From Mugil cephalus (Eukaryota > Chordata > Actinopteri > Mugiliformes > Mugilidae): a stretch of DNA of 64,000 nucleotides. Below are positions 47,495 through 59,148 of this stretch, one piece after another; within the stretch, counting starts at the first letter, position 1, and each line of letters opens with the position of its first letter. Position numbers and translations under genes: made by a program. The notes beneath the pieces were generated by a model. The model did not search any database and was not told the DNA's origin. It saw only the letters and a list, made by a program, of their open reading frames with translations. The DNA lies in assembly GCF_022458985.1 (NCBI RefSeq), contig NC_061790.1:1289001-1353000 (forward strand). Direction: 5' to 3'.

Positions 47495-48679
47495 CTGAGG
47501 AGAACGAAGCCTACAGAGATGTGGGTGGACTCATCCAGGCTCTGGAGTCTGTAGCTTTTGGCAGCTGTTTCCAAAATGGCCGCCTCCATAAATTTACTTT
47601 ATTTTCTTTCATTTCTAAATAAGATCATTTTGGTTGTTACTGATTTATTTATTTATTTATTTGGATCATTAGTCACCGTATTAAAACAATAATCAACAAC
47701 AACCAATAACATTAACAATAATAAAATAATAAAAGGTATTTACAATATATCTAATAAAAGTCATTACAGTAAACACTTTAACACAGATAATTACTATAGA
47801 AACCACATATTATTACTTCAAACTTCAGAGTAAACTCATGTTAAAAAGGTTCTTTAACTGATACGACAGCAGCTCATTTCATCCAGATTATTTTAATGGA
47901 ATGAATCTGATCCTTTAAAACATTCATTTATTCCAGGTCAGTGACATTTTAGATATTTTCAATGTGCTGTTTACTGTGTGTGTGTCACCATCATAATTAA
48001 ATGTATAATATATTTACTCACCAATCCAGAGAAGAAAGAACAGAAATTTATTATTTATTCATCACAAACCAAAGTCAGGAGGATTCTGTCTGTTTGAGGT
48101 AAAAAACGAAACCAAATCAATTTCAATAAAAGCCTGAAGCATCAAATATGAAACCAAATTAAAATCATACGTGATGATCAGCATTATTCAGTTTTATGAA
48201 ATATTATTTCACAGGATTAGAATCAAACGATCAGATCAGAACATTTCCCTGAATAAAACTGAGAAGAAGAAGAAGAAGAAGAAGAAGAAGAAGAAGACGA
48301 CGTCCTTCATGCCTGAATTTTTGTTTTGGTTCTTCAGATAAAAAATGCTAATGATGAAACATGATAAGATGCATCACCAGAAACAGGAAGTTATTTTTGT
48401 TATTTTAGTGTTTAAAGTTTCCACCACAGACTCTGTTCCTGATCTGTGTCAGCTGAGCCTCATCATGTGAACACTGAGCAAACCTCCACATCTTCCTCAT
48501 GTTTGCGCTGAGTTTTACGTGGCCCTCGCTGGGGTCCCAGCACGCAGCACTGGGGGGGGGGGAGGGGAGGGGGGGGACAGGACCATGGAGGGGGCGGGTT
48601 GGGGGGCGTTAACGTGAGGCCCTGAGGTTGGATGATGAATCCGTCACCAGTGCTTCGTTTGATTTCTGTTTACAGGTCG

Positions 48680-49100
48680 TTACTGCTGCCGCGTTACCGT
48701 AGCAACAACGTCAGGCACATTTCCATAGCAACCACTTCTATAGCAAACAGTTCTTCAGCAACAGCACATTTACAAAATAAAACTGATACAGCTCCATAGA
48801 AACTGCCACTGGCATGTTTCCACGGCAACCACGACTGACAGCTCCATAGCAACTGCTACTGATGCACCTCCATAGCAACCACGACTGACAGCTCCATAGC
48901 AACTGTTACTGACATGCTTCCATAGCAACCACTTCAGACATACTGTATATCCATAGCAACCCCGACAGATACAGTTCCTCAGCAACTTCTACTGATGCGT
49001 CGCCATAGTAACCGCTGCACACACGGTTCCATAGAAACTGTGACTGACACGTATCTCCAGGGTAACTGCAGCTAACACTGTTTCATAACAACATCACAGA
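48680..49100. repeat. Degenerate minisatellite of CCATAGCAAC (X-box-like) units
   Basis: About 14-16 degenerate units built on CCATAGCAAC and CCATAGAAAC, spaced mostly 20-40 bp. Two full matches to the RFX X-box consensus (GTNRCC, short spacer, RGYAAC) lie at 48693-48706 and 48999-49012. Confidence 0.75.
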
Positions 49101-52100
49101 TTTACCGTATTATTAAATATAAGAGATCAACACATTAACACCAGACAACATGATGATGACTGAACTCTCTGGTTGTGTTTCGTCTCCCAGCTCTTGGTTG
49201 TGTTGCTGTAACTCTGTGATGTGTGATAACGAACTGAAGCACTGGAGAATCTCTCCATGTGACTTTAATCCAGAGACCAGCGAAGCCTCCTCATCAAACT
49301 GCTGCAAAAGTTGGATTTCATCCCTCATAGTCCAGGAAGTGCTGCCCTGACTTGCAGCCACCTGTGTTTGCTCAGCAGCTTCCCTCAGCGAAGTTAATCA
49401 GCGTCTCTGCTCTGCTTTGTTCGGGCTCTGCAGGGCTTCGTGTCGGCTTCAGGCGGAGGCCACCAGGCCACGGGTCAAACACCAGAAGATCTGGAGTCGA
49501 CTGTGATGTGTACGTTGGCCCTTCAGGATAAAACACAAACACGAGCAGAAGACACTGAGGGACCGAAGCTACAAATGCTACAAATACCACAAACAAGGAG
49601 GAGGTTTCAGTTTGGATGAGTTCTGAAAGATGGTTCACGTTCTAACGCAACATAATGAAGAGAAAACTACGTGTACAGACGTGAAGAACAGGACTGAGGA
49701 TCAGAAACATCAACCTATAAGCTCGTTTTGGAAGAAACTCCTGAAGAACCAGGTACTAGTTTGAGTTTAGGAGGCGCACGTTCTTTCTACTTAGAGGTTA
49801 ATACTTTATTTTTGTTAATCGGCCTGAGGCGGCTCTGAACCGTCCCTTAGTTACGCTGCTGTAGGTCTATGATGCCCTCAGCACCCATCATCTACTTCCT
49901 TCATCATCTCTGTTTATTTGACGGCTCTTCTCTCCATCACCACATTAAACCAAACGATCTGATTGGTCGAGCAGATCTTTACTAGATTCATCACTGTAAA
50001 TAATTCTAGTAAAAAACTCGTTCAAGTTATCTGTTCATTTACAATTAGTGGAACTTAAATAGACTAAATTTAGTTTAACATTACATATATTCGTTGATGT
50101 CAAGATTTTAAAAACTTTAATTTCACTTTGTACTAAAAATAATGTAAATACTGAACACACCAAGTTATATTGGGACAAGCGAAGTGTTTTTGTGGAGGCG
50201 GCCATCTTGTTTTCTGACGCTGATAATTCAGGTGCGACGTCTATTTCCACCGGCTAAAAGTAGAGACACCTCACAGACTAACTTAATGTTGTCTCCTATC
50301 TGCAGATGCAGAGTTCATCCACCTCAAGTTGTGACGCTGGGAAGTTTCCTCAGACTGTCTGACCTTTGACCTCCCTCCTCTGGGTAAACTCTACCACCAA
50401 CGACCACCACACATGAGTGAACATTAGCCTGTAGCCTCTGATTTCACGGCAAGTGATTGGTTGATTGATTAATTGCACATATTATTTTTGTTTCAGTCTG
50501 TATTATTGTGTCCAATGAATCCTGGACTGGTTGAGATGTTTTATTTATTTTAACTCCTGAGGAGGTCGTGATTCTTCTGAGTTTCTGACAGATGCTAAAA
50601 AAACCTTCTGAAAAGGATCCACAGTATCTGAGACGGAGGAACTGAAGCTTGAGGAATTGTTGAAAAGTTCTGTAAAGCTTCCTCCTCTCAGACCTCAGCA
50701 TCCTTCAGAAACTCCAGTAACCAGAACCTGCCTGAACCCGACCAGTCTGTTGTCTTCTGCAGTCAGTGTTTGGTTTGTTGGTCTTCAGGATTTTAACTTT
50801 GAGATGGTTTAGCAAACTGTAGTCTGATGAAAACAGTGTGTGTGTCGACCTGAGGACGTTTAGATTCCAGCTGGAGTTACGTTCAGATCATCCCAGTGTT
50901 TCTCATCTTTGATCTGGGGATGAAACTCGTCTCCTGCTCTAACGCTGAAGTGATGAGAACAGTGAATTTGTGATGTTGAGGTGGTGGGATAAAAAAAAAA
51001 GAAAAGAAAAAAAAAGAAGCGGGTCCATGTTAGATAAACAGCAGTTTGCCATTCATGATGTACAATGACGCTTTCTTAAGGCGAAAAAGAGCTTAAGTGT
51101 CAGTCTGGGTGCCTTTCAGCCCGGCAGCCCGGGCCACCCAGAGAGCCAGCTCCGGGTCTGGGCTTTGGGTTTGGGAGAAATAAAAACCTGGCAGGGCAAC
51201 GGTCAATCACGGCTAAACGTTATGGCTCTAAACGCCGTCTTCGCTCTCCTGCACCGGGAGCGTGAGGAAACACTCGAGCGGAGCTGAATATTTGGGCGAA
51301 TATTGAGCAGATGTGAAGTCGGAGCGCGGCGCCACGTGCAGCGAGGAGCTCGGCCGGCCGCCTCCGGGCCAACCGGCCAAATACAACAAGCGAGTGCAGG
51401 TCACCTGATGGTACAGTTTTGGGGAGAAAAGGCTTTAAATGGCATGGAACCAGTTATATGTGGTGCTGTTTAATAGCTGGCGACGCAGACGAGCCACAAC
51501 AAGAAAGAGACGGCGCCTTGATTCATGGGAACGCCGAGCCTCTGCCTTTGTGGCGGCTCCTCCACTGAGCAAATACTCCAAACTGTTCATTCCCCGTCGG
51601 CCCATTCTCTCCTCCGGCACATTGTTTGTGCCCTCGCATTTCATTCAGGCTGGGGGTTGGAGGGCTGGGGAGGGGGGGGTTAGATTGCTCTCAGAGCCAC
51701 TGAGCAAACAGTGGAGAAAAGGATCCTGCCATCTTTACTCTGTTCCCAGGAGAACTTGCCTTTTTTATTTTTTTATTTGAGCTCCAAGCTGTCACGCTGA
51801 GCCCAGAGTTTGATGTCAGAAAGCTGAATTAATTGCTTTAAGCCAAAGGGGCAGGCCACCCATCTCCAAACGCTCCCCGAAATGTTTCATCGGAGATTAT
51901 TAAAGCTTTCTCCACACACAAGGTGCACAAATACTGGGCCGAGAGGAGAGTCCAGCTCCGTTTTACGGCCTTTTATGGATCGTTTCGAACCGTTTCAAAG
52001 TGAAAAATTTGCATGTTTTGCTCTTAGTGAAGAGTTTTTAAGGATTATGTCTGAAGATTATTTTAGTTGTGTGTTTCCTCCAGAGACCAACAGGTACACG

Positions 52101-52534
52101 AGGAACTGAACGAAGTTGGCAAAGGATCCGCCAACGTCTCAGCCTGTTGGAGCAGATCAGAGTTTAGCTTCAGGCGGCCATTGATTTCCATTCAGTTTAG
52201 CATAAAAACATAAAATAAATACTGAACTTAAAAGTGAAATGTATTGAGGGTCTGAGGAGAAGATTTTCAGAAAATTTTTTCTCATTTTTATTTTTCTTAA
52301 AAGTGTTTTTTTAATTTGTTGCTTTTCTCTTTATTCTTGTATTTTTTATTTTTTTTATTTCGGAACCATCTTAATTAAGCTAGTAGCGTAGTGTTTGTCT
52401 TCTGTTGTTGTGCCATATATATATATATATTTATTTAGAGTCTTTTTTCTTGAGCAAACCAAAAATCAACACTTCAGCCACTTAAATCTAAATAAAAGCT
52501 CCGGAGGCCGTAATAAAGTAATAATTCCTCCATG

Positions 52535-52780
52535 TGACTGAAGCCTGGTTTCCAGTATCTGCTGTAACCTGAATGTTTCCGGTAACTGCTGATCTGTTGG
52601 AGGAATCTGATGCTTCAGTTGTGAGATGTTGGTGGTTTCCTCTCATCAACTGATGCTACAACTTTTCTATTGGATTAAGGTCACGTGTCCTGACATTTTC
52701 TTTCAGAGTTCTCGGGTCCATCAGTGATGAGGTCCTGGTCCAGAAACCAGGACCTGAGCTGAACACACGAACTCCGACTG
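52535..52780 (-). mobile_element. Tc1/mariner-like fossil, copy 2 (partial)
   Basis: Shares TGAAGCCTGGTTTCCAGTAT, TGCTGTAACCTGAATGTTTC and GTCCTGACATTTTCTTTCAG, in the same order, with the copy at 55870-56290. It lacks the part encoding the EEDKEPKNT block. Confidence 0.5.
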
Positions 52781-53224
52781 GTTCTTGAAATCAACGTCAC
52801 AGATATGAATTATTGTTTGTCTGCCACGATTCTTTAAATGCTGCAACTTGTAAAACATGAAATTCATAAAGTCCCAGCTCTTTAGAAAAGGTTTTTATAA
52901 CTATATAAATATAACTATATATAAATATTAAGGAGAAATGTAAAAGGAGGAGAGATAAATAACTATTATAAATGATTTAAGGAGAAGGGGCTTGTACTTC
53001 TTCCCACCTTGTTTAAGACATGTAAGTGAAATTATAGCTCTGCTTTATTTATTATATACACATCATACACAAACACACCTTTTTAAATTAGCTTTTAAGA
53101 TATAATTTCTGTTCTTCTTATGTTTTTTATATGTTCTATAATGTTCTTCTCAGTTTCTGCTGTTTTTCTGCTATGATTTTTGTAAATGTAAAGTGTCTTT
53201 GAGTTCCTTTTAAAAGTGCTCCAT

Positions 53225-53288
53225 AAATATTAATTATTACTATTATTATTATTATTATTTTTATTATTATTATTATTATTATTATCAT
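53225..53288. repeat. (ATT)n microsatellite
   Basis: Trinucleotide TTA/ATT run. Longer runs of the same type lie at 54028-54137 and 54408-54462. Confidence 0.95.
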
Positions 53289-54027
53289 TTTTTACATGTT
53301 CATTTCATTTCTTCATCTTTAATGTTGTGAAGGTTGTTGTTGAAGGTAAATTTAACACCAGACTTCATTTTTATGTTTCTCCCAGAAACGAAGCAGCTCT
53401 GGATCCTCGTCCTTGATGCGTCTTCGGGGTCGTGATGTTTCCGGCTCTTTGACGACACGATCTGACTGATTTCTTTAATATTTAACCCCGGAGGATGAAG
53501 CTTTTTCCGCCGTGTCTCAGATTCTTTGTTCAGGTCTTCAGTAGCTCCTCTGTGTTTGCAGCCTCCTCAACAAAGAGCCACTAATCTGCTGATGGATCTG
53601 CTGATAGATCTGCTGATGGATCTGATGAAAGCACAGAACCAGATGTGTTTTCACAGCTCAGGCTGCTCAGAGGTTTCAAGTGGAGGAAGCAGGAAGTTCT
53701 TTTCGTCTTGGTGTGAAAGTGAAGGATGTGGAGATGCATCTGGACCGAAGCCTGAAGAGACACAGATAATGAGAGAAGAGGAAGAAACAGGCGCCATTTA
53801 TTATTTCATCTCCATGAAGGTAAAATATTAACATGAAACTATTTATCTTATAAACATTTATGTTATTTTAAGTAATTTTAAACAGACACACAAACCTCAG
53901 CTTCATTTCTTTATTAATTATTAACACAATAGCTGCAGATTCAAATATATATAAATATATTTGTGATACTTTCAATTTTATCATTACTTTATTTATATTT
54001 ATATACTAAATTCAACATACAAATACT

Positions 54028-54062
54028 TATCATTATTATTATTATTATTATTATTATTCTTA

Positions 54063-54094
<32 letters not shown>

Positions 54095-54107
54095 GTTGTT
54101 GTTGTTG

Positions 54108-54137
<30 letters not shown>
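54028..54137. repeat. (ATT/GTT)n microsatellite
   Basis: Long trinucleotide run with an internal (GTT)n patch. Confidence 0.95.
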
Positions 54138-54138
<1 letters not shown>

Positions 54139-54417
54139 AATCTGTACATAGCTGCTGTTAATATTATTCTCTGCTGGTGAGCGGCTTAAATGACAATAAA
54201 TAGGTGATTTTAAATTTATTTCTTCTTGTTCTCAGTGTTTTACCAGATCAAATAAAGGAAAGAAAAGACAGAAACCGTTTAGTCTTTACTCTCTGTGGAC
54301 GGATGAATTTAATAAAACGTTAATACATTTATTTTCCTCTACAGGGAGACAGAGATTCATTTATCTGAGATATTTATAATATATATATAATATGTAATAA
54401 TTATTATTATTTTATCA

Positions 54418-54460
<43 letters not shown>

Positions 54461-55167
54461 CATTTAAAATCTCAAGTGGTTGCTCTGTAATTTGAATAGA
54501 ACTGTTACTGTAAGAAAAATAATGACAGATGAATTTCTTTGTTTCTTTTCATAAAGGAGTTTAAGCAGCTGATGAATCTGATTCACGTTGTGGATTTAGG
54601 ATTAAACTGCAGTTGTGTGTTTGGAAGAATCAGCCTGTATTTGTGAGGCTGCAGACGAGTGGCTCCATCTAAAGGTCAGAAAACGGAAACACGCTTTAAC
54701 TGCACTGAAGCCTAATTATTTATAAGTTAACGTTGTTGCATTAAAGAAAAGAAACGATTTGCCTTTAAATGAATTATTTACAAACCCTCATCTGTAAATT
54801 CACAGAAGGGAAACTGATCCTCGTTGAATTACTTTTAATTAACTGATGAAATCAGTTCTCACCTTGAGATAAATGATTCCATTTATAAAACCCATAAAAC
54901 AAAGAAGTATGGATGTGGAAAAAAGCAAAAACATCCTCTCATCTGCACAGATGACACAGAGGAACAAGAGTCCAGCATCTAACAACCAGTGAAACCTAAA
55001 AGTGGCCGAATGCTGAATATTTAACAGTAAATAAAACTGTTTTTTATTTATGAAGAATATCTGCAACTCACATTTAAAACCTGTCACTAGACCAGCATGT
55101 TAGCATGCTAAGCTTAGCTGAATAACCTGTTAGCATTAATGCTGTGGATGCTAAATGGGGCTAAAAA

Positions 55168-55171
55168 CTGA

Positions 55172-55250
<79 letters not shown>

Positions 55251-55260
55251 GAAGAAAGAA
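55168..55260. repeat. (GAAA)n microsatellite
   Basis: About 23 GAAA units. Confidence 0.95.
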
Positions 55261-55869
55261 AAGGTGCTTTATGTGTCAGGTTTCTGGTGGGGAGACAATA
55301 AAATTACTTTAATAAAAACTAAAAGACAAATAAGGAAACAAAAAGGTAAAATATCAAAAAAACAACAGCAACAAAAAAGGACACATTTATAAAAGACACT
55401 TGAACCAAACGTGTCCTTGAATTCTTCTTCTGCGTGTTTAAAACGAGAGAAGAAGACGAGGTGATGTCGCCGTCCGTCTCATTCTGCATTCAGCAGCACC
55501 AGCTCCTGTCTGTCTTCCAAATGGGAATCTGTGAGAGAAATCCCTTTAAGTCGGAAACCCTGAGAAGTGATTGCGGGTGCGACGACCAGCTGCTGTGTCA
55601 GACTTCCAAATGGAGTCTTAACGTTGGGAGGCGGGTTTTCTGCCAGAGAGACTAAAGCTGCTGTAAAGCCTGCAGCCTCTCGGCGCTAAGCTGCTGCCGC
55701 CATATGTGCAGAACCAACAAACGAAACACGAAGACGGAGGTCGACATCATCAGCGCTGAGTCACCTGGAGAAGCTCCGATCAGATTCAGATCCAACACCA
55801 GAACCTCACGTCTCCACGGAGACGCAAACATTAGACTTGAACATTTATTTATTCGAGAAAATGAGCCAG

Positions 55870-56290
55870 TGTTCCATGTGAGTGAAGCCTGGTTTCCAGT
55901 ATCTGCTGTAACCTGAATGTTTCTGGTAACTGCTGATCTGTTGGAGGAATCTGATGGTGGTTTCCTCAACATTTCTATTTGTTGTTCTTTAACTGTTCTT
56001 CTGGTGTTCTTGGGCTCCTTATCTTCCTCCATGACCCAGTTTCTCTTCACATTCAGCTCATGGACTCATGTCCTGACATTTTCTTTCAGAGTTCACTGGT
56101 AGAATTCAGAGTTCATTGGTCCATCAATGATGAGCAGATGCAGCAGAACAGGCCCAAACCAGGACATTAGCGCCCCCATGTGTCATGGAGGGATGAGGTT
56201 CTGATGCTGGAATGCAGTGTTGGTTCATCTCCAAACATGACGATGCCCCCGTGTCCTCGTATGAGGACGTTAAGTTTCTTTCTGTCACGT
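55870..56290 (-). mobile_element. Tc1/mariner-like fossil, copy 3 (longest)
   Basis: Minus-strand reading, with frameshifts, gives fragments resembling Tc1 transposase: a piece like NVLVWACSAA, then DGPMNSEFYQ, then [13 protein letters not shown]. These parallel the family's G-x-x-M-V-W-G-C-F, D-G-x-M-x-x-x-x-Y and W-V-x-Q-x-D-N-D-P-K-H-T blocks. Catalytic residues are partly replaced and the frame is broken. Confidence 0.55.
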
Positions 56291-56956
56291 GGACAATGTG
56301 GAAAACCTCATCAAACTCTACGGTTTAATTATACTTTGTAACATTTCTAGTTTGATATGATGCCCACATTTAACACATTCTGTCAACAGTAACGAGCTAC
56401 AGCGTCTTTAATTAGCAAGTGCTCGTTTGAGGACGTTGGGACTTTGTCGTGGAAAAATTCAATGAGTGAGGGTTGTTGAGAAGTTAGTGATGATTCAGAC
56501 TCTGGTCACTTTTGTTGGTTTATTTGCAAATATTCTGCGCAGAAGGAGACACACACACATCGAACGTGAGGTGACAACACGTTTTATAATCCACGCTCAC
56601 GTCTGTTCCACTCTGATCTGCTGCAAAGGTACGTTACACTTCTTGAGTCATACTTCTGCATAGAAATGAGGTGAGAAGTTCAAGAGGAAGTGTAAGCGAA
56701 GTCAAACGGGACAACTAAAGGAAAACAAAAATGTAACATCATGTCACACTTATAAACTTTCAGTGAACTTGTGCTGAACTTATTTTGACTTATTTTTGTT
56801 ATGAACTCATGTTGGCTAAAACGTCACTAACGTTGTTAAGCAAATACAGACGGCGTATGTGAGAGCAGTAAAAATAAAAATCATTGTTTGCAATTCTGTC
56901 TTTGTTCAGTCATGCATTGAAACAAACACTTTTAGCTTTTGTTACACGTTGGTGAC

Positions 56957-56962
56957 TTTATT
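56957..56962 (-). terminator. Candidate polyadenylation signal of the Ig-domain gene
   Basis: AATAAA on the minus strand about 430 nt after the stop codon. Confidence 0.4.
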
Positions 56963-57392
56963 GAGTAACATGTGCAAGAAGACGTTTCTTAATGTGTTGC
57001 ATAACCGGGCGTTCAAAAGGCAGAAACAGGGAAAAACAAAGCAAATAAAATGTGCAAAGTTACAAGAACAAGTCAAAAAACAGGGGCGAGCTGCGCACAG
57101 ATACGACCTGCGGAGCTTCAAAGTACTAAAAGTCAATTTAATTCAACTTAATGGTTTAAAAGCAGGATAAATTCAGACTCCAACAAAAGGCAAACAACAG
57201 CGAAAATCCAAAATAAAACCAACACAAGCACATGGCTCAGGTCGTTACATGAGGAGGCTGTAGAGATGTTCTATATGATAATTAAACTCCATCATCTGCA
57301 TCATCACCAACCTGGAAAAAACTAAAGCGTAACTTCTCCGACTTCTAAGCATCCGACACATGAATAACTCCAGACACATGGAACCAAAGCAT

Positions 57393-58922
57393 TCAGCTTC
57401 TTAAACCCACAGCGTTTCCATCCGTCTCTGGTGTTTTCCCTAAAAGAGACAAGAGGACGAGTTAACTTCAGGTTCATCCAGACCTCGTGTTCATACATTC
57501 ACCATCATCACCTTTAGTTCTGGTCCAGATGTTGACGGCCACAACAGCTGTGGAGAGAAATGCTAAACCCACGGCTACGAAGATGCACCACAACCAGTCT
57601 GGAAGACAACGGAGGAGACAATGGAGACAATGAAGACATTGGAGGAGACAGGAGAACATGTTTCAGCTGCAGCTTTCTATTGTCGGTCAAAGAGAAACAG
57701 AAGCGTGTTGAGACTGTACACTGAGATGTGGTTGTTGCGTCGGTTCTTCTGTTGTTCTCAGCTGGACCTTGTGATTCACTTGTTGCTTTCAAGTTCTCAC
57801 CTGAACGAAAGAAAACAACTTGTTGTATAAATGGAGCTTTAATAATTTAACAGCTCAGATTCTCAGTTTGTTTCTCACCTGGTGGACCGAAGGTAAAAAG
57901 CTTCACTTCTTTAGTGTCTGTGGACACTTGACACTTAAACAGTTTATATCTTGATGTGTAACTGAAATGAGTCGTCAGAAACCGGACAGAAGCAGAACAG
58001 GAAGACTGAGATGTTATTAATTCCTTGTTGTCTTTGTCCACTTCTTTATCTCTGTTCAGCCACCTCACTGAATGTCTACATGGTCCAAATGTCCCCACAG
58101 AGCAGGTTAAATTCACCTGGTCAGTGTCATCGTGTTCAGTCACTGACAAGACAAGAAAGACAAAGTTATTCAGGTTAACTTCATTATTCTAATCATAATT
58201 ATTGTCATGTTTCAGTGTGTTCTTCTAATGAGACTCTGATATTCTGATAAAAATACTCACTGGTTACAACAGACAGAACAACCAGAGCATCTGGACCTTG
58301 TTCTTGTCCTGATTTGTCAAAATGTCTGCAGATGTAAAGACCAACATCCTCATCTGAGACCTTCTTCATAACCAGGGAACAGTTTGATGTTAGTCTCAGT
58401 CTGTCTGGTTTAGATCTGATCTGTCCCAGAGTAACCAGCTCTACTGATGTTCTGCTTCTTGAATTAACAAAGATCCAGGTTGTTTTGTCACAGTTACGTT
58501 GATCATCAACCACATTCTCATGAAGCAAAGTGACGTCGTCTCCGTCTCTGACGGTTAAATAGAGGTAGAACTGTCTGGTCAGAGCTCCTGAGAAAACAGC
58601 AGAGACACCAACATGTTTCTGTTAACGTCACATACATTAGATTTTATTCGTTGTTCCTCATCCTCAGAGACAGAACACAACACTGTAACACAAATATTCA
58701 AGTCTTTAAACACAACTGTAATAAAACTGATGCTATATGAGCTGATGTATCTAGACAGAGGCAGTTTTCTATGAAGGACAGTTACAGTGAATATTAAAAT
58801 AACATCATCCTTGTTTGGTTTTCAGTTAAGGTTGAAACAAACATACATGTGTCCTCACCAGTGAACGGAAGCATCAGTATCATCAGTAACAGTGGTTTAA
58901 TCCGCCTGTCGTCGTCCATCAT
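57393..58922 (-). CDS. Two-Ig-domain type I membrane protein (fish immune-type receptor, family not named)
   Basis: Six exons: 58859-58922, 58261-58587, 57879-58142, 57720-57800, 57512-57598, 57393-57439; 870 nt, 289 aa, phase intact. Signal peptide MMDDDRRIKPLLLMILMLPF. The first Ig domain (V-like) holds a Cys in RNCDKTTWIF and ends DEDVGLYICRHF. The second holds VNLTCSVGTFG and a later LFKCQVST. A Thr/Asn-rich stalk (exon 4) precedes one transmembrane helix (LWCIFVAVGLAFLSTAVVAV, about residues 247-271). The cytoplasmic tail is about 18 residues with no tyrosine, so no ITIM or ITAM. One domain per exon is typical of Ig receptors. It probably sits at the cell surface in immune recognition or adhesion; ligand and orthologue are unknown. 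Two adjacent ATGs (58922, 58919) could start it. Confidence 0.82.
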
Positions 58923-58941
58923 GTCTTCGTCTTTCTGTCTG

Positions 58942-58949
58942 TCTTATAA
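58942..58949 (-). promoter_or_regulatory. TATA-like element of the Ig-domain gene
   Basis: TTATAAGA on the minus strand about 22 nt before the ATG. If functional, the transcript would have almost no 5' UTR, or translation would begin at a later ATG, so the match may be chance. Confidence 0.25.
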
Positions 58950-59082
58950 CCACAGTCTGCTCAGTGCAAACGCTTCTTATGGAAGACGCAGCATTAACTT
59001 CCTGTGACACGTATGACGTCACCGACTTCTTGTTTCTAGTTTAGTATGTGAACAAGAAACAACTGTGAAGCACTTTGTGTTA

Positions 59083-59148
59083 TAAATATAAATATAAATA
59101 TAAATATAAATATAAATATAAATATAAATATAAATATAAATATAAATG
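59083..59148. repeat. (TATAAA)n microsatellite
   Basis: Hexanucleotide AAATAT run, about eleven units. Confidence 0.95.

Larger units (their letters stand above)
44864..57392. other. Gene-poor region right of the forkhead gene
   Basis: About 12.5 kb without a supported gene. It holds long low-complexity tracts (45.8-47.5 kb), an X-box-like minisatellite (48.7-49.1 kb), a block of complex, mostly non-repetitive sequence (51.05-51.9 kb), (ATT)n arrays (53-54.5 kb) and two Tc1-like fossils. ORFs in it are short or compositional. Confidence 0.6.

Noticed and set aside
46828..47622. Proline-rich ORFs on plus and a Gly/Arg ORF on minus
   Set aside because: Pure products of the CCGTCCTCCCC minisatellite, with no non-repeat domain.
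51439..51780. 113-codon ORF in the complex block at 51 kb
   Set aside because: No domain, no splice signals, and it ends in a T-rich low-complexity run. The block looks non-coding.
55652..56050. 132-codon minus-strand ORF as a possible gene
   Set aside because: Its start ([16 protein letters not shown]) is shared with a second locus and fits a decayed transposase block; the rest has no conserved content.
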